Source: Humidesulfovibrio sp. (GTDB taxonomy: Bacteria > Desulfobacterota > Desulfovibrionia > Desulfovibrionales > Desulfovibrionaceae). Taken from it: DNA of 64,000 nt. Made by a program: the position numbers and the translations under genes. Below the pieces are notes generated by a model. The model was not told the origin of the DNA. It was given only the letters and a program-made list of their open reading frames with translations, and searched no databases. The number at the start of each line of letters is the position of its first letter. Positions within the stretch are counted from its first letter, which is position 1. Location of the stretch: assembly GCF_031082295.1 (NCBI RefSeq), contig NZ_JAVHLD010000011.1:35637-99636 (forward strand), in the 5' to 3' direction. Shown here one piece after another: positions 20,212-28,769 of the stretch.

Positions 20212-20663
20212 GCCTGCCCATTACGCGACGCCTGCCCTGGGCCTATGTCCTCATCGTGACCCTGCTGGCCGTCAGCGGCACCATGCAGATGCCCATCGCC
20301 AGCCGCTACCGGATTGTGGCCGTGCCGGGCCTGGCCTGGCTGGGGGATTTCTGGCTCACCCACAAGCTGCACTACCTTGGGGCCATCGCGCTGCTGACCC
20401 TGGTGAGCTACCTCGCCACCCGCTGGCTGCTCGAATGGCGGCGCGACCACGCTCTGACGCCCTTCGGCCTGGCCCGCGTGGCGCTCCTGGCCGGGCTCAT
20501 CCTCACGGGCGCGGTGCGGGTGCTGAAGAACCTGCCGGGCGTGTCCTTCTCGCCGGACCCCATCATGCTGGTGGACTGGGCGCACCTTGGCCTGGCCTTC
20601 GGGCTCGGCGTGCTGGCTCTTGCCCGCCGGTTCGCAAAGGCGAGCTACGTTTGCAAGCGCTAA
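20208..20663 (+). CDS. Small cytochrome b-like membrane protein
   Basis: 151 residues with about four membrane helices (near 9-25, 46-65, 83-101, 118-136). Histidines in the second helix (THKLHYLGAIALL) and the fourth (LVDWAHLGLAFGLG) could bind a b-type heme, as in the cytochrome b561/HybB-like anchors. The heme assignment is inference. Start ATG overlaps the upstream Fe-S gene, and a strong terminator follows 22 nt after the stop. Confidence 0.75.
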   Translation: MSLPITRRLPWAYVLIVTLLAVSGTMQMPIASRYRIVAVPGLAWLGDFWLTHKLHYLGAIALLTLVSYLATRWLLEWRRDHALTPFGLARVALLAGLILTGAVRVLKNLPGVSFSPDPIMLVDWAHLGLAFGLGVLALARRFAKASYVCKR

Positions 20664-20684
20664 ACCAGCGCGCCAAAGAACGCC

Positions 20685-20722
20685 AAAGGGGCCATGCCGG
20701 ACAGTCGCGGCATGGCCCCTTT
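20685..20722 (+). terminator. Intrinsic terminator after the Fe-S/cytochrome b pair
   Basis: 15-bp stem (20685-20699 with 20708-20722) followed by T on the plus strand. It lies between convergent genes and could also stop the hydrogenase operon arriving from the right, although the T-run on that strand is shorter. Confidence 0.85.
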
Positions 20723-20746
20723 TTTGGGCTCGTTGCGGGCGCGGCG

Positions 20747-21007
20747 CTAGACCACGCGATCCTGAACGATCCCGGCCTCTTCGGCGGCGGCCATGACGTC
20801 GCGCAGCACCTTGAGGGTCTCGCGCGCCTCTTCGGGGTGCAGCTTGCGGATGGCGAACCCGGCGTGGATGATGAGGAAATCGCCAAGGGCGACCTCTTCG
20901 TCCAGAATCATGAGCGAGGCGGTGACGGTGGTGTCGCCTTCGCCCACGCGGCAGGTGGCCACGTCGTCAGAAATTTCGATGATCTCAGCGGGGACTGCTA
21001 GGCACAT
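20747..21007 (-). CDS. hypC: HypC/HybG/HupF family hydrogenase maturation chaperone
   Basis: 86 residues from ATG 21007, giving the family N-terminus MCLAVPAEI in which Cys2 carries the Fe(CN)2CO precursor with HypD. The core strand VTASLMILDEEVALGDFLIIHAGFAIRKL is typical. It binds the hydrogenase large-subunit precursor during insertion of the Fe centre. The start overlaps the protease gene by 10 nt. It is the last gene of the hydrogenase operon; the other hyp genes are not in the window. Confidence 0.93.
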   Translation of the reverse strand: MCLAVPAEIIEISDDVATCRVGEGDTTVTASLMILDEEVALGDFLIIHAGFAIRKLHPEEARETLKVLRDVMAAAEEAGIVQDRVV

Positions 21008-21531
21008 GGTTCTCTCTCCTGTGTGATCGACCCGGGGTTGGCCTTGAGGCTGTATGTGCCACCGGCCTTGACGATCTCCTCCAGCACGAAGCCGATAAGC
21101 GGCTCCTGGCGCTGTTTCGCCACCTCCGAAAGCCCCACATTCATGGTGTGGTAATCGAAGGGCTCCATGCCGATGATGACGGCCTCGGGTCTGTTGCCCA
21201 CAATCTCGCACATGATGAGCGTATCCACAAGGTCTGTCTGGTGCATGGAATCCTTGAAGGCAAGGCTCTTGCGCAGGTCCTCTCCGGTGAGGCGGTAGAT
21301 GCTTCCGGGCTCGCCATCGCCCAGCACGGCGTCGACCACGATGAGCAGTTCGCAGTTCATGATGGGGTCCATGAGGCGGGTGCCAAGGGTGCCGCCGTCC
21401 ATGACGGTGACGTTGTCGGACAGGTCGTAGAGGCGGTTGATCTCGTCCGCCGCAGCGACACCGATGCCTTCATCGGTGAAAAGGATATTGCCCACGCCAA
21501 GGACCAGGATGCGTTTTTGCGAGTCAGTCAT
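20998..21531 (-). CDS. Hydrogenase maturation protease (HyaD/HybD family)
   Basis: 177 residues. The nickel-dependent endopeptidase cleaves the C-terminal tail of the [NiFe] large subunit after the metal centre is built. Motifs: VLGVGNILFTDEGIGV at the N-terminus with the metal-binding Glu (DEGIG), DGGTLGTRLMDPI with the Asp, and LLIVVDAVLGDGEPGS. Lies 82 nt downstream of the large-subunit gene across a terminator-like hairpin and overlaps hypC by 10 nt. The natural substrate is almost certainly the adjacent large subunit. Confidence 0.94.
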   Translation of the reverse strand: MTDSQKRILVLGVGNILFTDEGIGVAAADEINRLYDLSDNVTVMDGGTLGTRLMDPIMNCELLIVVDAVLGDGEPGSIYRLTGEDLRKSLAFKDSMHQTDLVDTLIMCEIVGNRPEAVIIGMEPFDYHTMNVGLSEVAKQRQEPLIGFVLEEIVKAGGTYSLKANPGSITQEREPCA

Positions 21532-21555
21532 GCGGCCTCTTTGCTCTTTGAAGTG

Positions 21556-21593
21556 AAAAAGGGACGGGAACCCGGTTGCCCGGATTCCCGTCC
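21556..21593 (-). terminator. Terminator-like hairpin inside the hydrogenase operon
   Basis: Minus strand: 14-bp stem with one G-U pair (21562-21575 with 21580-21593), tight loop, then CTTTTT. It lies between the large-subunit stop and the maturation-protease start, where it could reduce read-through and set the ratio of structural to maturation proteins. Confidence 0.8.
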
Positions 21594-21612
21594 ACTCAAT
21601 GGTCCTTAAGGC

Positions 21613-23292
21613 TTACAGCACCTTGAAGCTGCTGGTCTTGCCGGTCTTGGCGTCGAGCACGTGCACGCCGCAGGCGATGCAGGGGTCGAAGCTGTGGACC
21701 GTGCGCAGGATCTCGACCGGACGATGCGGATCGAAGATCGGGGTGCCCATGAGGGCCTCTTCAACGGGACCCAGCTTGCCAGCGGCGCAGCGGGGGCCAA
21801 GGCTCCAGGTGGAAGGCACGACGAGCTGGAAGTTCTCGATCTTGCCCTTCTTGATCTTGATCCAGTGGGACAGAGCGCCGCGGGGGGCCTGCACGAAGCC
21901 AACGCCTTCGGCCTCGTTGGGCATCTTCCACGGGGTGTACAGCTCGGTGTCGCCACCCTTCACGTTGCCGACCAGGGCGTCGAGCCAGGTCTGCATCTGG
22001 TTGGCGATGACCAGGCACTCGATGCCGCGGGCGGCGGTGCGGCCCAGGGTCGAGAACAGGGCGGAGGCGTCAACCTTCAGGTAGTCGAGCACGAACTTGA
22101 CCGCGTCGACCGTGGGCTTGTGGCCCTTGGCGAAGGCGACCAGGACGGTGGCAAGGGGGCCGGTTTCCATGGCTTCGCCGCTGTAGCGGGGAGCCTTCAT
22201 CCAGGAGTAGCGGTCCTTGTCCTCAAGCTTGGTGTACTTGGGCTCGGTGACGCCGTGGAACGGGTGGTGAGCCTTATCGCCCACGTACCAGCTGTGCTTG
22301 ACGTGCTCTTCGATCTTCTTCGGGTCCATGGAGGCGACCTTGGCGATGTCGCGCTTCATGATGACGCCGGGGGCGAAGAAGCGGGAATCCAGGTTGTACT
22401 CGTCGGTCGGGAACTCGCCGAAGCTGATGAAGTTCGAGGTGCCACCGATGCCGGCCCAGTCTTTGTAGAAGCTGGCCACGGCGAGCAGGTCCGGAATGTA
22501 GAAGTCTTTGATGAAGGCGATGACTTCGTCGGTCAGGGCCTTGTACTCGGCGATGCGGTCGGCCTTCAGGGCGTCGTAGTTGGTGACGCCGCCGACGACG
22601 GTGAACTGGGTGTGCGGGTTCTTGGCACCGAAGATCGCCATGGCGCGGGCGGCCTTGACCTGCATGTGCAGGGCGTCAAGGTAGTGCTTCACGGCCATGA
22701 GGTCGGCCTCGGCGGGCAGGTAGTAGGCTTCGTTCTTCTTCTCGCCCAGGAAGTAGGCGTTGGTGAAGATGCCGAGTTTGCCGGAGTCGACCAGGGCCTT
22801 CACCTTGGTCTGGACGGCCTTGAACTGGTCAGCGGTCTCTTTGCGGCCCGCGGAGAGGCTGTTGGACAGCGCGGCGGTCTTGGCGGGGTCGGCCTGCAGG
22901 GCGTTGGCCACGTTGACCCAGTCAAGGGCGTGCAGGTGATAGAAGTGCACGATGTGGTCGTGCAGGAACTGCGAACCCATGGTCAGGTTGCGCATGATGG
23001 TGGCGTTCTTCGGGATTTTCACCTTGACGGCGTTGTCGACCGCGCGGGTGGAGGCCAGGGCGTGCACGTAGGTGCAGACGCCGCAGGCGCGCTGGGTGAA
23101 GTGCTGGGCGTCGCGGGGGTCGCGGCCCTTCAGGATGATTTCCAGGCCGCGGAACAGCTGGGAGCTGCTGCGGACATCGACGATCTTGCCGTTCTCGACG
23201 GTGGCGTCGATGCGCAGGTGGCCTTCAATACGAGTGACCGGGTCGACGACGACCGGGCCGGAGAAGTTGCTCTGGGGCGTTTTGGGCGCCAT
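21613..23292 (-). CDS. hynA: Periplasmic [NiFe] hydrogenase, large subunit
   Basis: 559 residues (ATG 23292, AAGGAGG upstream). Contains the H2-activating Ni-Fe site: the N-terminal ligand pair lies in ACGVCTYVHA and the C-terminal pair in DPCIACGVHV. After the His of this motif a 15-residue tail remains, the part the maturation protease removes. All four ligands are cysteines (the first C-terminal one is TGC), so this is a [NiFe] and not a [NiFeSe] enzyme. TRIEGHLRID at the start and the RGLEIILKGRDPRDA segment are class features. Symbol follows D. vulgaris use (large = hynA); some species use hydB. Confidence 0.97.
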   Translation of the reverse strand: MAPKTPQSNFSGPVVVDPVTRIEGHLRIDATVENGKIVDVRSSSQLFRGLEIILKGRDPRDAQHFTQRACGVCTYVHALASTRAVDNAVKVKIPKNATIMRNLTMGSQFLHDHIVHFYHLHALDWVNVANALQADPAKTAALSNSLSAGRKETADQFKAVQTKVKALVDSGKLGIFTNAYFLGEKKNEAYYLPAEADLMAVKHYLDALHMQVKAARAMAIFGAKNPHTQFTVVGGVTNYDALKADRIAEYKALTDEVIAFIKDFYIPDLLAVASFYKDWAGIGGTSNFISFGEFPTDEYNLDSRFFAPGVIMKRDIAKVASMDPKKIEEHVKHSWYVGDKAHHPFHGVTEPKYTKLEDKDRYSWMKAPRYSGEAMETGPLATVLVAFAKGHKPTVDAVKFVLDYLKVDASALFSTLGRTAARGIECLVIANQMQTWLDALVGNVKGGDTELYTPWKMPNEAEGVGFVQAPRGALSHWIKIKKGKIENFQLVVPSTWSLGPRCAAGKLGPVEEALMGTPIFDPHRPVEILRTVHSFDPCIACGVHVLDAKTGKTSSFKVL

Positions 23293-23360
23293 ATCTAAGT
23301 CCTCCTTAAATGATTAGGTGCAGCAAGTAGGCTGACAATTCCAAGAAATAACGACCGAGC

Positions 23361-24344
23361 CTATTTCTCCATCTCGTAGAACGGGCTCATCTTATCCCAG
23401 AAATTGGGCTCGCTGCAGCCGATGCAGGGGTGACCAGCCTGAACAGGCCAGTTCACGCCGACGCCCTTGTCCAGGGGATTGAACTTCTTGGTCGGGCAGT
23501 TGTTGTAGGTGGAAGGGCCCTTGCAGCCGAGCTTGTACAGGCACCAGCCCTGCTTGGCTTCCTTGGAATCGAAGGACATGGCGAACTGCTCCTTCTCGAA
23601 GAAGGGCTGACGCTCGCACTTGTCGTGCACGGTCTCGCCGAAGAACACGGTGGGGCGCAGGTCGCCGTCAAGCGCGGGCAGCGGGGCGCCCTTGGTGACG
23701 GTGGCGATGGCCGCGACCACGGTGCCGACCAGGTTGTACGGGTTGGGCGGGCAGCCGGGAACGTTGATGACCAGGTTCTTGGGGAACACGGCCTTCACGC
23801 CCTTGGCGTCGGTCGGGTTCGGCTTGGCGGCCTGCACGCCGCCGTAAGCGGCGCAGGTGCCGTAGGCGATGGTGCCCTTGCAGTTGGCGTTGCCCAGGAC
23901 CTTCTTGGTGATGTCGATCATGGTGTGACCGCCGACCTTGCCGTAGATGCCGTTGTCCTTCATGGGGATGCCGCCCTCGACAACCACCAGGTAGGGCTTC
24001 TTCATGGCGTCGTGCAGGGCCTTCTCAGCCATCTCGCCAGCGGCGGCCATGATGGTCTCCTGGTATTCCAGGGAGATGACGTCGAGGATCAGCGTGTCAA
24101 TGTAGGGAGCGGCAGTGCGCAGGATGGACTCGGAGCAGCCCGTGCACTCTGCGTTGTGGAGCCAAATCACCGACGGGCGATTGTCGGCGGTCATGGCGGC
24201 CGCGACTTCAGTGGCATACGCCGGCCCCATACCCATGGCTGCCGCGATGACGCCGCAGAATTTCATGAAGTCGCGGCGGGAGACGCCACGCTCTTCAAGG
24301 CGCTTTTCGGCGTCGGCCAAGCCATGTCCTACGGAAATCTTCAT
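23361..24344 (-). CDS. hynB: Periplasmic [NiFe] hydrogenase, small subunit
   Basis: 327 residues from ATG 24344 (CTGGAGGTG upstream). A twin-arginine signal ([19 protein letters not shown]) directs export of the folded heterodimer. Mature part: proximal cluster ligands start in [11 protein letters not shown], then [27 protein letters not shown], and the distal/medial cluster region with [17 protein letters not shown] and [13 protein letters not shown]. The three-cluster wire carries electrons from the large subunit to periplasmic cytochrome c3 in Desulfovibrio. It is the first gene of the operon, with hynA 68 nt downstream. Confidence 0.97.
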   Translation of the reverse strand: MKISVGHGLADAEKRLEERGVSRRDFMKFCGVIAAAMGMGPAYATEVAAAMTADNRPSVIWLHNAECTGCSESILRTAAPYIDTLILDVISLEYQETIMAAAGEMAEKALHDAMKKPYLVVVEGGIPMKDNGIYGKVGGHTMIDITKKVLGNANCKGTIAYGTCAAYGGVQAAKPNPTDAKGVKAVFPKNLVINVPGCPPNPYNLVGTVVAAIATVTKGAPLPALDGDLRPTVFFGETVHDKCERQPFFEKEQFAMSFDSKEAKQGWCLYKLGCKGPSTYNNCPTKKFNPLDKGVGVNWPVQAGHPCIGCSEPNFWDKMSPFYEMEK

Positions 24345-24671
24345 ACAACACCTCCAGATTATAATGATACGTGACAGGAACGCCTTGTAAACTCTTACCT
24401 TTATTCCTGTGTGACACATTTCGCTGAACCGTGCCACACTTGCCATACGAATCCTGTAAAAAATAGCAAGCGAAACAGTGGGTTAGCTGTGGTAGCCAAT
24501 ACACGGGTCCAAAGACAATGGCAAGGGGGGAACACAAAAAAACCACAACGCATTCTCCATACAAAGAATTGGCACAAGACATAACACCTCGACTTTCCAT
24601 ACCATCTACATAGATCTCAGCTCATATTGACCATTGCACCCTGCTTCGGCGATAGTTGACGAGGAGGGAAC
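24345..24671. other. Divergent intergenic region, hydrogenase / YkgJ operon
   Basis: 327 bp, lower in GC than the flanking genes. A TTTACA-N16-TATCAT pair on the minus strand (24364-24391) and a short palindrome TGTGTCACAC near 24410-24419 could belong to hydrogenase control. I see no clear -24/-12 sigma-54 element: the nearest GG and GC pairs have the wrong spacing. No coding frame is convincing. Confidence 0.4.
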
Positions 24672-25484
24672 ATGAACACCCATGCCCCGCTGCCTTTGCG
24701 AAAAATCACCATCAAACTCGAACGCGCGCATGCCGATCCTCTCGTCGTTCCGGTCGAACTGCCCGCGACTGCCACGACTTTTGTCGGCATCATGCCTGCC
24801 GTCCGCAGCATAGCCGACGCCCTCCAGGACGACGCCCTGCAGACCGTGGCCCGCATGGGGCGGCCCGCAACCTGCGGCCTTGGCTGCGACACCTGCTGCC
24901 GACACCTGGTGATGCTGGGCGAGGCCGAGGCGCTCGGCCTGCTGCGCACACTGGCCGCCCTGCCCGAGGCCCGGCAGGCCGACATCCGCTCGCGCTTCCA
25001 GGCCGGACTTGACCGTGTCGAGGCCGCGGGACTTTTGCCACGGCTCTACGCCGTCTTCACCCGCACGGCCAGCGATCACATCGCCCAGGCCGAAATGCAG
25101 GCCGCCTACTGGGAACTCGGCATCCCCTGCCCGTTTCTGGAGGAACAGGCCTGCGGCATCTACGCGGAGCGCCCGCTTGTCTGCCGCCAGTACGCCATGA
25201 GCTCGCCGCCCCAGAATTGCCGCACGCCCTTCGGCCCGCAGACGGCCCTCGTCAAGGTGCTGCCATCCCTGGACCTGGCTGGCGCGGCGGCGGCCTTCGA
25301 CGGCGAGTTGGCCCAGCAAACCCGGCTGCTGCCGCTCATCTTCTGCCTGCTTCGCGAGACGCACCTGAGCCTTCGCGCCTTCCCGGTGCTGGAGCCGGAG
25401 CGAATGCTGACGCGATATCTGGACTTCGCGACCACATATTATCCACGCAAAGACACACACCATATAATAATGGAGCGCGCATGA
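24672..25484 (+). CDS. YkgJ family cysteine-cluster protein
   Basis: 270 residues (ATG 24672, GAGGAGG upstream). The first half carries CGLGCDTCC, the second CPFLEEQACGIYAERPLVCRQY and a later Cys in PPQNC: the CxxxCxxCC...C...C pattern of the YkgJ (UPF0153) zinc/iron-sulfur binding family. The biochemical role is not established. It overlaps the thiamine-binding-like gene by 4 nt (ATGA), and that one overlaps a flavoprotein gene, so the three form one operon. Confidence 0.8.
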   Translation: MNTHAPLPLRKITIKLERAHADPLVVPVELPATATTFVGIMPAVRSIADALQDDALQTVARMGRPATCGLGCDTCCRHLVMLGEAEALGLLRTLAALPEARQADIRSRFQAGLDRVEAAGLLPRLYAVFTRTASDHIAQAEMQAAYWELGIPCPFLEEQACGIYAERPLVCRQYAMSSPPQNCRTPFGPQTALVKVLPSLDLAGAAAAFDGELAQQTRLLPLIFCLLRETHLSLRAFPVLEPERMLTRYLDFATTYYPRKDTHHIIMERA

Positions 25485-25807
25485 GCGTCATCGCTGAACT
25501 CTCGCTATTCCCCATGGACAAGGGCCAAAGCGTCGGGGCGCATGTGGCCCGGGCCGTCAGGATCATCCGCGAAAGCGGGCTGGCCTGCCAGCTCACCCCC
25601 ATGGGCACCTGCATCGAAGGCGAATGGGACGAGGTCATGGCCGTGGTGGACAAATGCTTCCAGGCCATGGCCGAGGAGTCGGACCGCGTCTACCTGACGC
25701 TGAAGGCCGACTGGCGGCGCGGGCGCGAGCATGGCATGAGCGCCAAGACCGAGAGCGTGGAACGCGCCCTGGCTGAAGCTGGCGCGAAGGTGGAGGTGCA
25801 ACCGTGA
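25481..25807 (+). CDS. MTH1187 family thiamine-binding protein
   Basis: 108 residues from ATG 25481. The sequence VIAELSLFPMDKGQSVGAHV, the LTPMGTCIEGEWDEVMAVV segment and a final helix match the MTH1187/YqgV fold, a ferredoxin-like tetramer for which thiamine binding has been shown in relatives. It overlaps both neighbours by 4 nt. Whether it buffers thiamine or acts with the following flavoprotein is not known. Confidence 0.85.
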   Translation: MSVIAELSLFPMDKGQSVGAHVARAVRIIRESGLACQLTPMGTCIEGEWDEVMAVVDKCFQAMAEESDRVYLTLKADWRRGREHGMSAKTESVERALAEAGAKVEVQP

Positions 25808-26394
25808 AGAAGATCGTCTGTCTGCTGGGCAGCCCCCGGCCAAAAGGCAACAGCGCCGTGATGGCCCAGGCCTTGTGCGAGGCCGCAGAGGCTGCCGGGG
25901 CGGAGGTCCAGGCCTTTGTCCTCAACAAGCTGACCTACCGGGGCTGCCAGGGCTGCCTGGCCTGCAAGAAGGACGCGGAGGCCTGCGTGCTCGACGACGA
26001 CCTGACCCCCGTGCTGGAGGCCGTGCGCGGCTGCGACGTGCTCGTGCTGGCCACGCCGGTGTATTTCGGGGAGGTCACGGCCCAGCTCAAGGGGTTCATC
26101 GACCGCACCTTCGCCTACCTCAAGGGCGGCTACCAGCACCTGCCGCGCGGAGAGCGCTCGCGGCTCGCCTCGGGCAAGACCCTGGTCTTCGTCATCGCCC
26201 AGGGACACCCCCGGGAGGATCTGTTCACGGACATCTTCCCGCGCTACCAATACCTGCTCAACTGGCAGGGCTTCACCAAAAGCCACCTGCTGCGCGCCTG
26301 CTCCGTCTACCACCAAGGCGACGCGGCCGCCCGTCCAGAGGTGCTGGAGGAAGCGCGAAGCCTTGGCCGCGAGTTGGCCGCAGCGGAAAAATAA
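25804..26394 (+). CDS. NADPH-dependent FMN reductase family flavoprotein
   Basis: 196 residues from GTG 25804. Flavodoxin-like fold: the FMN phosphate loop LLGSPRPKGNSAVMA at the N-terminus, a GCQGCLACKKDAEACVLDDD cysteine-bearing stretch, then LVLATPVYFGEVTAQLKGFIDR around the isoalloxazine. This layout is that of the iron-sulfur flavoprotein/multimeric flavodoxin type oxidoreductases. Electron donor and acceptor are unknown. Last gene of the YkgJ operon. Confidence 0.88.
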   Translation: MKKIVCLLGSPRPKGNSAVMAQALCEAAEAAGAEVQAFVLNKLTYRGCQGCLACKKDAEACVLDDDLTPVLEAVRGCDVLVLATPVYFGEVTAQLKGFIDRTFAYLKGGYQHLPRGERSRLASGKTLVFVIAQGHPREDLFTDIFPRYQYLLNWQGFTKSHLLRACSVYHQGDAAARPEVLEEARSLGRELAAAEK

Positions 26395-26417
26395 CCGGGG
26401 TTCCGGGGTCTTGCCGA

Positions 26418-26912
26418 CTATTTGGCGGGGCCGGGCGGGCAGTTGAGGCCCTCCAGGCAGAAGAAGCGCACCAGCTCGCGCGAGTAGATGGCGCGCAGGT
26501 ACTTTGGATCGGCCAAGCGCAACGGTTTGCCGTTGGAGCAGACCGTGACGTGGGCGGCCTCCATGGCGCGCACCTTGCGGGGGAAGCCCTCCACCACGAA
26601 GCGGGCCTGGAGATAGTCGCGCCGCACGTCGCGCGTGGCCGCGGCCAGGCTGGTTTCGCTCACGGTGCGGCAGTTGGCGGCCACGTCGATGTCGCACTCG
26701 GCCTGCACCATGAGCTTGCCGTCCTTATCCTCAAAGCTGGACCACTGGACCTTGGTGAAATAGGGATACTTTTCCAAAGCCTCGGCCACGGTCATGGACG
26801 GGTCCGGCGAGATGCGCGCCTGGCGCACATGTTCGACGGGGTCGCCGCACCCGGCCAGGCAGACCGAGAGCGACAGCAAAAGGGCGAGCGGGAGCAGGTG
26901 GATGCGTTGCAT
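26418..26912 (-). CDS. Hypothetical lipoprotein
   Basis: 164 residues from ATG 26912; a GTG five codons upstream is an alternative start. The signal peptide ends in the lipobox CLAGC, so the protein is probably membrane-anchored in the periplasm. The mature part has no recognised domain: a VAEALEKYPYFTKVQW segment, alternating strands, and four or five further cysteines. Convergent with the flavoprotein gene 23 bp away; divergent from the lactate permease. Confidence 0.7.
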   Translation of the reverse strand: MQRIHLLPLALLLSLSVCLAGCGDPVEHVRQARISPDPSMTVAEALEKYPYFTKVQWSSFEDKDGKLMVQAECDIDVAANCRTVSETSLAAATRDVRRDYLQARFVVEGFPRKVRAMEAAHVTVCSNGKPLRLADPKYLRAIYSRELVRFFCLEGLNCPPGPAK

Positions 26913-27105
26913 GCTCCACCCTTGCACAGTGCCCGGACAAAATCAATGGAACATCAGCGAGACGGATATCCGCGCCGGAATTCCTCCCGACGAGTAAGTG
27001 GGGGCTTGCTTTCAAACGTGAGAATCAATAAGACTGCGGCGTCGCAGTATCAGGCCAAGGGCTGGCCGTCCGCACGCACATTCCCCAAGGGGCTGGAGGA
27101 TCAAC

Positions 27106-28674
27106 ATGGACTTTCTATCGGTTTTCCTGGCTTTTTTTCCGGTCATAGCCATTTTCCTCCTGCTTCTGGTGTACCGGGTGGCGGCGGACACGGCGGGCTT
27201 CATCGGCTGGGTCCTGGCCGCGGTTGTCGCCTGGCTGTATTTCCAAACCCCGGTTGAGGTGGTGCTCACCGCCTCGGCGGCTGGCATCGTGGCCTCTCTG
27301 CCCATCGCCCTCGTCATGGCCGCCAGCATCCTGCAGATCACGCTGATGCAGGAGACCGGCGCCGTTGCCCGCGTGGTGGCGCTCATGAAAACCATCGCGC
27401 CCGGCCAGCAGACCGTGCAGATCATGATCATCAACGTGGGCTTCGGCATCCTGCTCACCAGCCTGGGCGCGGTCACCGTGTCCATCCTGCCGCCCATCAT
27501 GATCGCGCTCGGCTACTCCACCATGACCGCGATCCTTCTCCCCGCCATCGGCTACGACGCCTTGTGCACCTATGCCCTGCTCGGCATCCCGGCGGTGGTC
27601 TACGCCCAGTTCGTTGGCCGCCCGGTGAACGAGATCGGCGGATACTTCGCCATGTACATGCCCGTCATCAGCACCTGCATCGCGCTGGGCATGCTCCAGG
27701 TCACCGGCGGCACGGCCCTGGTCAAGAAAGGCTTCATCCCGGCGTGCATCGCTGGCGTCACCGCGGGCGTCATCGCCATCCTCATGGCCAAGGTGGGCCT
27801 GGTCACCATCACCGGCATCGCGGCGGGCTTAGGCGTCATCGTCATGCTGGTCATCTACGTGAAGCTCACCGGCAAGCAGCTGCAGGACCGCAGCCTGCTG
27901 AACGCGGGCGACCTGGCCGCCGAGGAGCGCCTGAGCCTCTTGCGCGCCACCTCGCCCTGGATCCTCCTGACCATCTTCTCCCTGGTGCTGAACGCGCCGG
28001 GCCTGCCCTTCTTCGACCTGACCTTCAAGCAGTGGGCCATGCCGGTCGAGATCATCCCCGGCAGCCCGGAGAAGCTGCGCCTGCTCTGGCAGGCATACAC
28101 CTGGGTGGTGATCTGCACCTTCCTGGCCCTGCCCATCATGCGCGCCACGCCCGAGCAGGTGAAGCGCGGCCTGGCGACCTCCGGCCGCCGCGCCTTCCGG
28201 CCCATCCTGTCGGCCTCGGTGTTTTTCGCCATCGCCTACATCATGAACCATTCCGGCAAGGGCGCGGACTGGAAGCTCGTCGAGCCGACCCACAACATGA
28301 TCTACGTCATGGCCGACGCCTCGGCCCTGACCTTCGGCAAGTTCTACGCGGCCTTCGCGCCCTACCTGGGCCTGCTGGGCGGCTTCATCAGCGGCTCGGA
28401 GACCTCCTCCATCGCCATGCTGACCAAGCTGCACCTGTCCACGGCGGAGCGCATCGGGGTGGGCGTCACGGGCGGCATGATCATCGCGGCCGCCAGCGGC
28501 ATCGGCGGCGGCCTGGCCAGCGTCATCTCCCCGGCCAAGCTCCAGACCGCGGCCTCCAGCATCGACAAGATCCGCGAGGCCCAGGTGGCCATCCGCCCGG
28601 CCTTCATCATCTCCATGGCCATCACCGCCGTGGTGTCCGTCATGACCATGTTCTTCGTCTTCTACTCCGCCTAA
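27106..28674 (+). CDS. lctP: L-lactate permease (LctP/LldP family)
   Basis: 522 residues with about 13 hydrophobic helices. Segments characteristic of the lactate permease family are QITLMQETGAVARVV, LGAVTVSILPPIMIALGY, LLGIPAVVYAQFVG and, near the end, the GGFISGSETSSIAMLTKLH stretch. Imports lactate (or glycolate) with protons; lactate is the main electron donor for many sulfate reducers. RBS GGAGG is before ATG 27106. No lactate dehydrogenase, pta or ackA genes are adjacent. A terminator follows. Confidence 0.93.
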   Translation: MDFLSVFLAFFPVIAIFLLLLVYRVAADTAGFIGWVLAAVVAWLYFQTPVEVVLTASAAGIVASLPIALVMAASILQITLMQETGAVARVVALMKTIAPGQQTVQIMIINVGFGILLTSLGAVTVSILPPIMIALGYSTMTAILLPAIGYDALCTYALLGIPAVVYAQFVGRPVNEIGGYFAMYMPVISTCIALGMLQVTGGTALVKKGFIPACIAGVTAGVIAILMAKVGLVTITGIAAGLGVIVMLVIYVKLTGKQLQDRSLLNAGDLAAEERLSLLRATSPWILLTIFSLVLNAPGLPFFDLTFKQWAMPVEIIPGSPEKLRLLWQAYTWVVICTFLALPIMRATPEQVKRGLATSGRRAFRPILSASVFFAIAYIMNHSGKGADWKLVEPTHNMIYVMADASALTFGKFYAAFAPYLGLLGGFISGSETSSIAMLTKLHLSTAERIGVGVTGGMIIAAASGIGGGLASVISPAKLQTAASSIDKIREAQVAIRPAFIISMAITAVVSVMTMFFVFYSA

Positions 28675-28690
28675 GCGAGCACCGCGCACA

Positions 28691-28730
28691 GGGGGCCGGA
28701 GGCGCAAGCCTTCGGCCCCCTTGCTGTTTC
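28691..28730 (+). terminator. Intrinsic terminator after the lactate permease
   Basis: 13-bp stem with one mismatch (28691-28703 with 28708-28720), GCAA loop, then TTGCTGTTTC. 17 nt past the permease stop. Confidence 0.75.
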
Positions 28731-28769
28731 AAGTCGATCTGATAGGAAGAAAACACCAGGAGGGTCCAC

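Noticed and set aside
21613..23292. Selenocysteine in the large subunit ([NiFeSe] enzyme)
   Set aside because: The C-terminal ligand codons are ordinary Cys codons and the frame has no internal TGA.
24345..24671. Sigma-54 promoter for the hydrogenase operon
   Set aside because: TGGCACGG is present on the minus strand but the GG-to-GC distance to the next GC is one base short.
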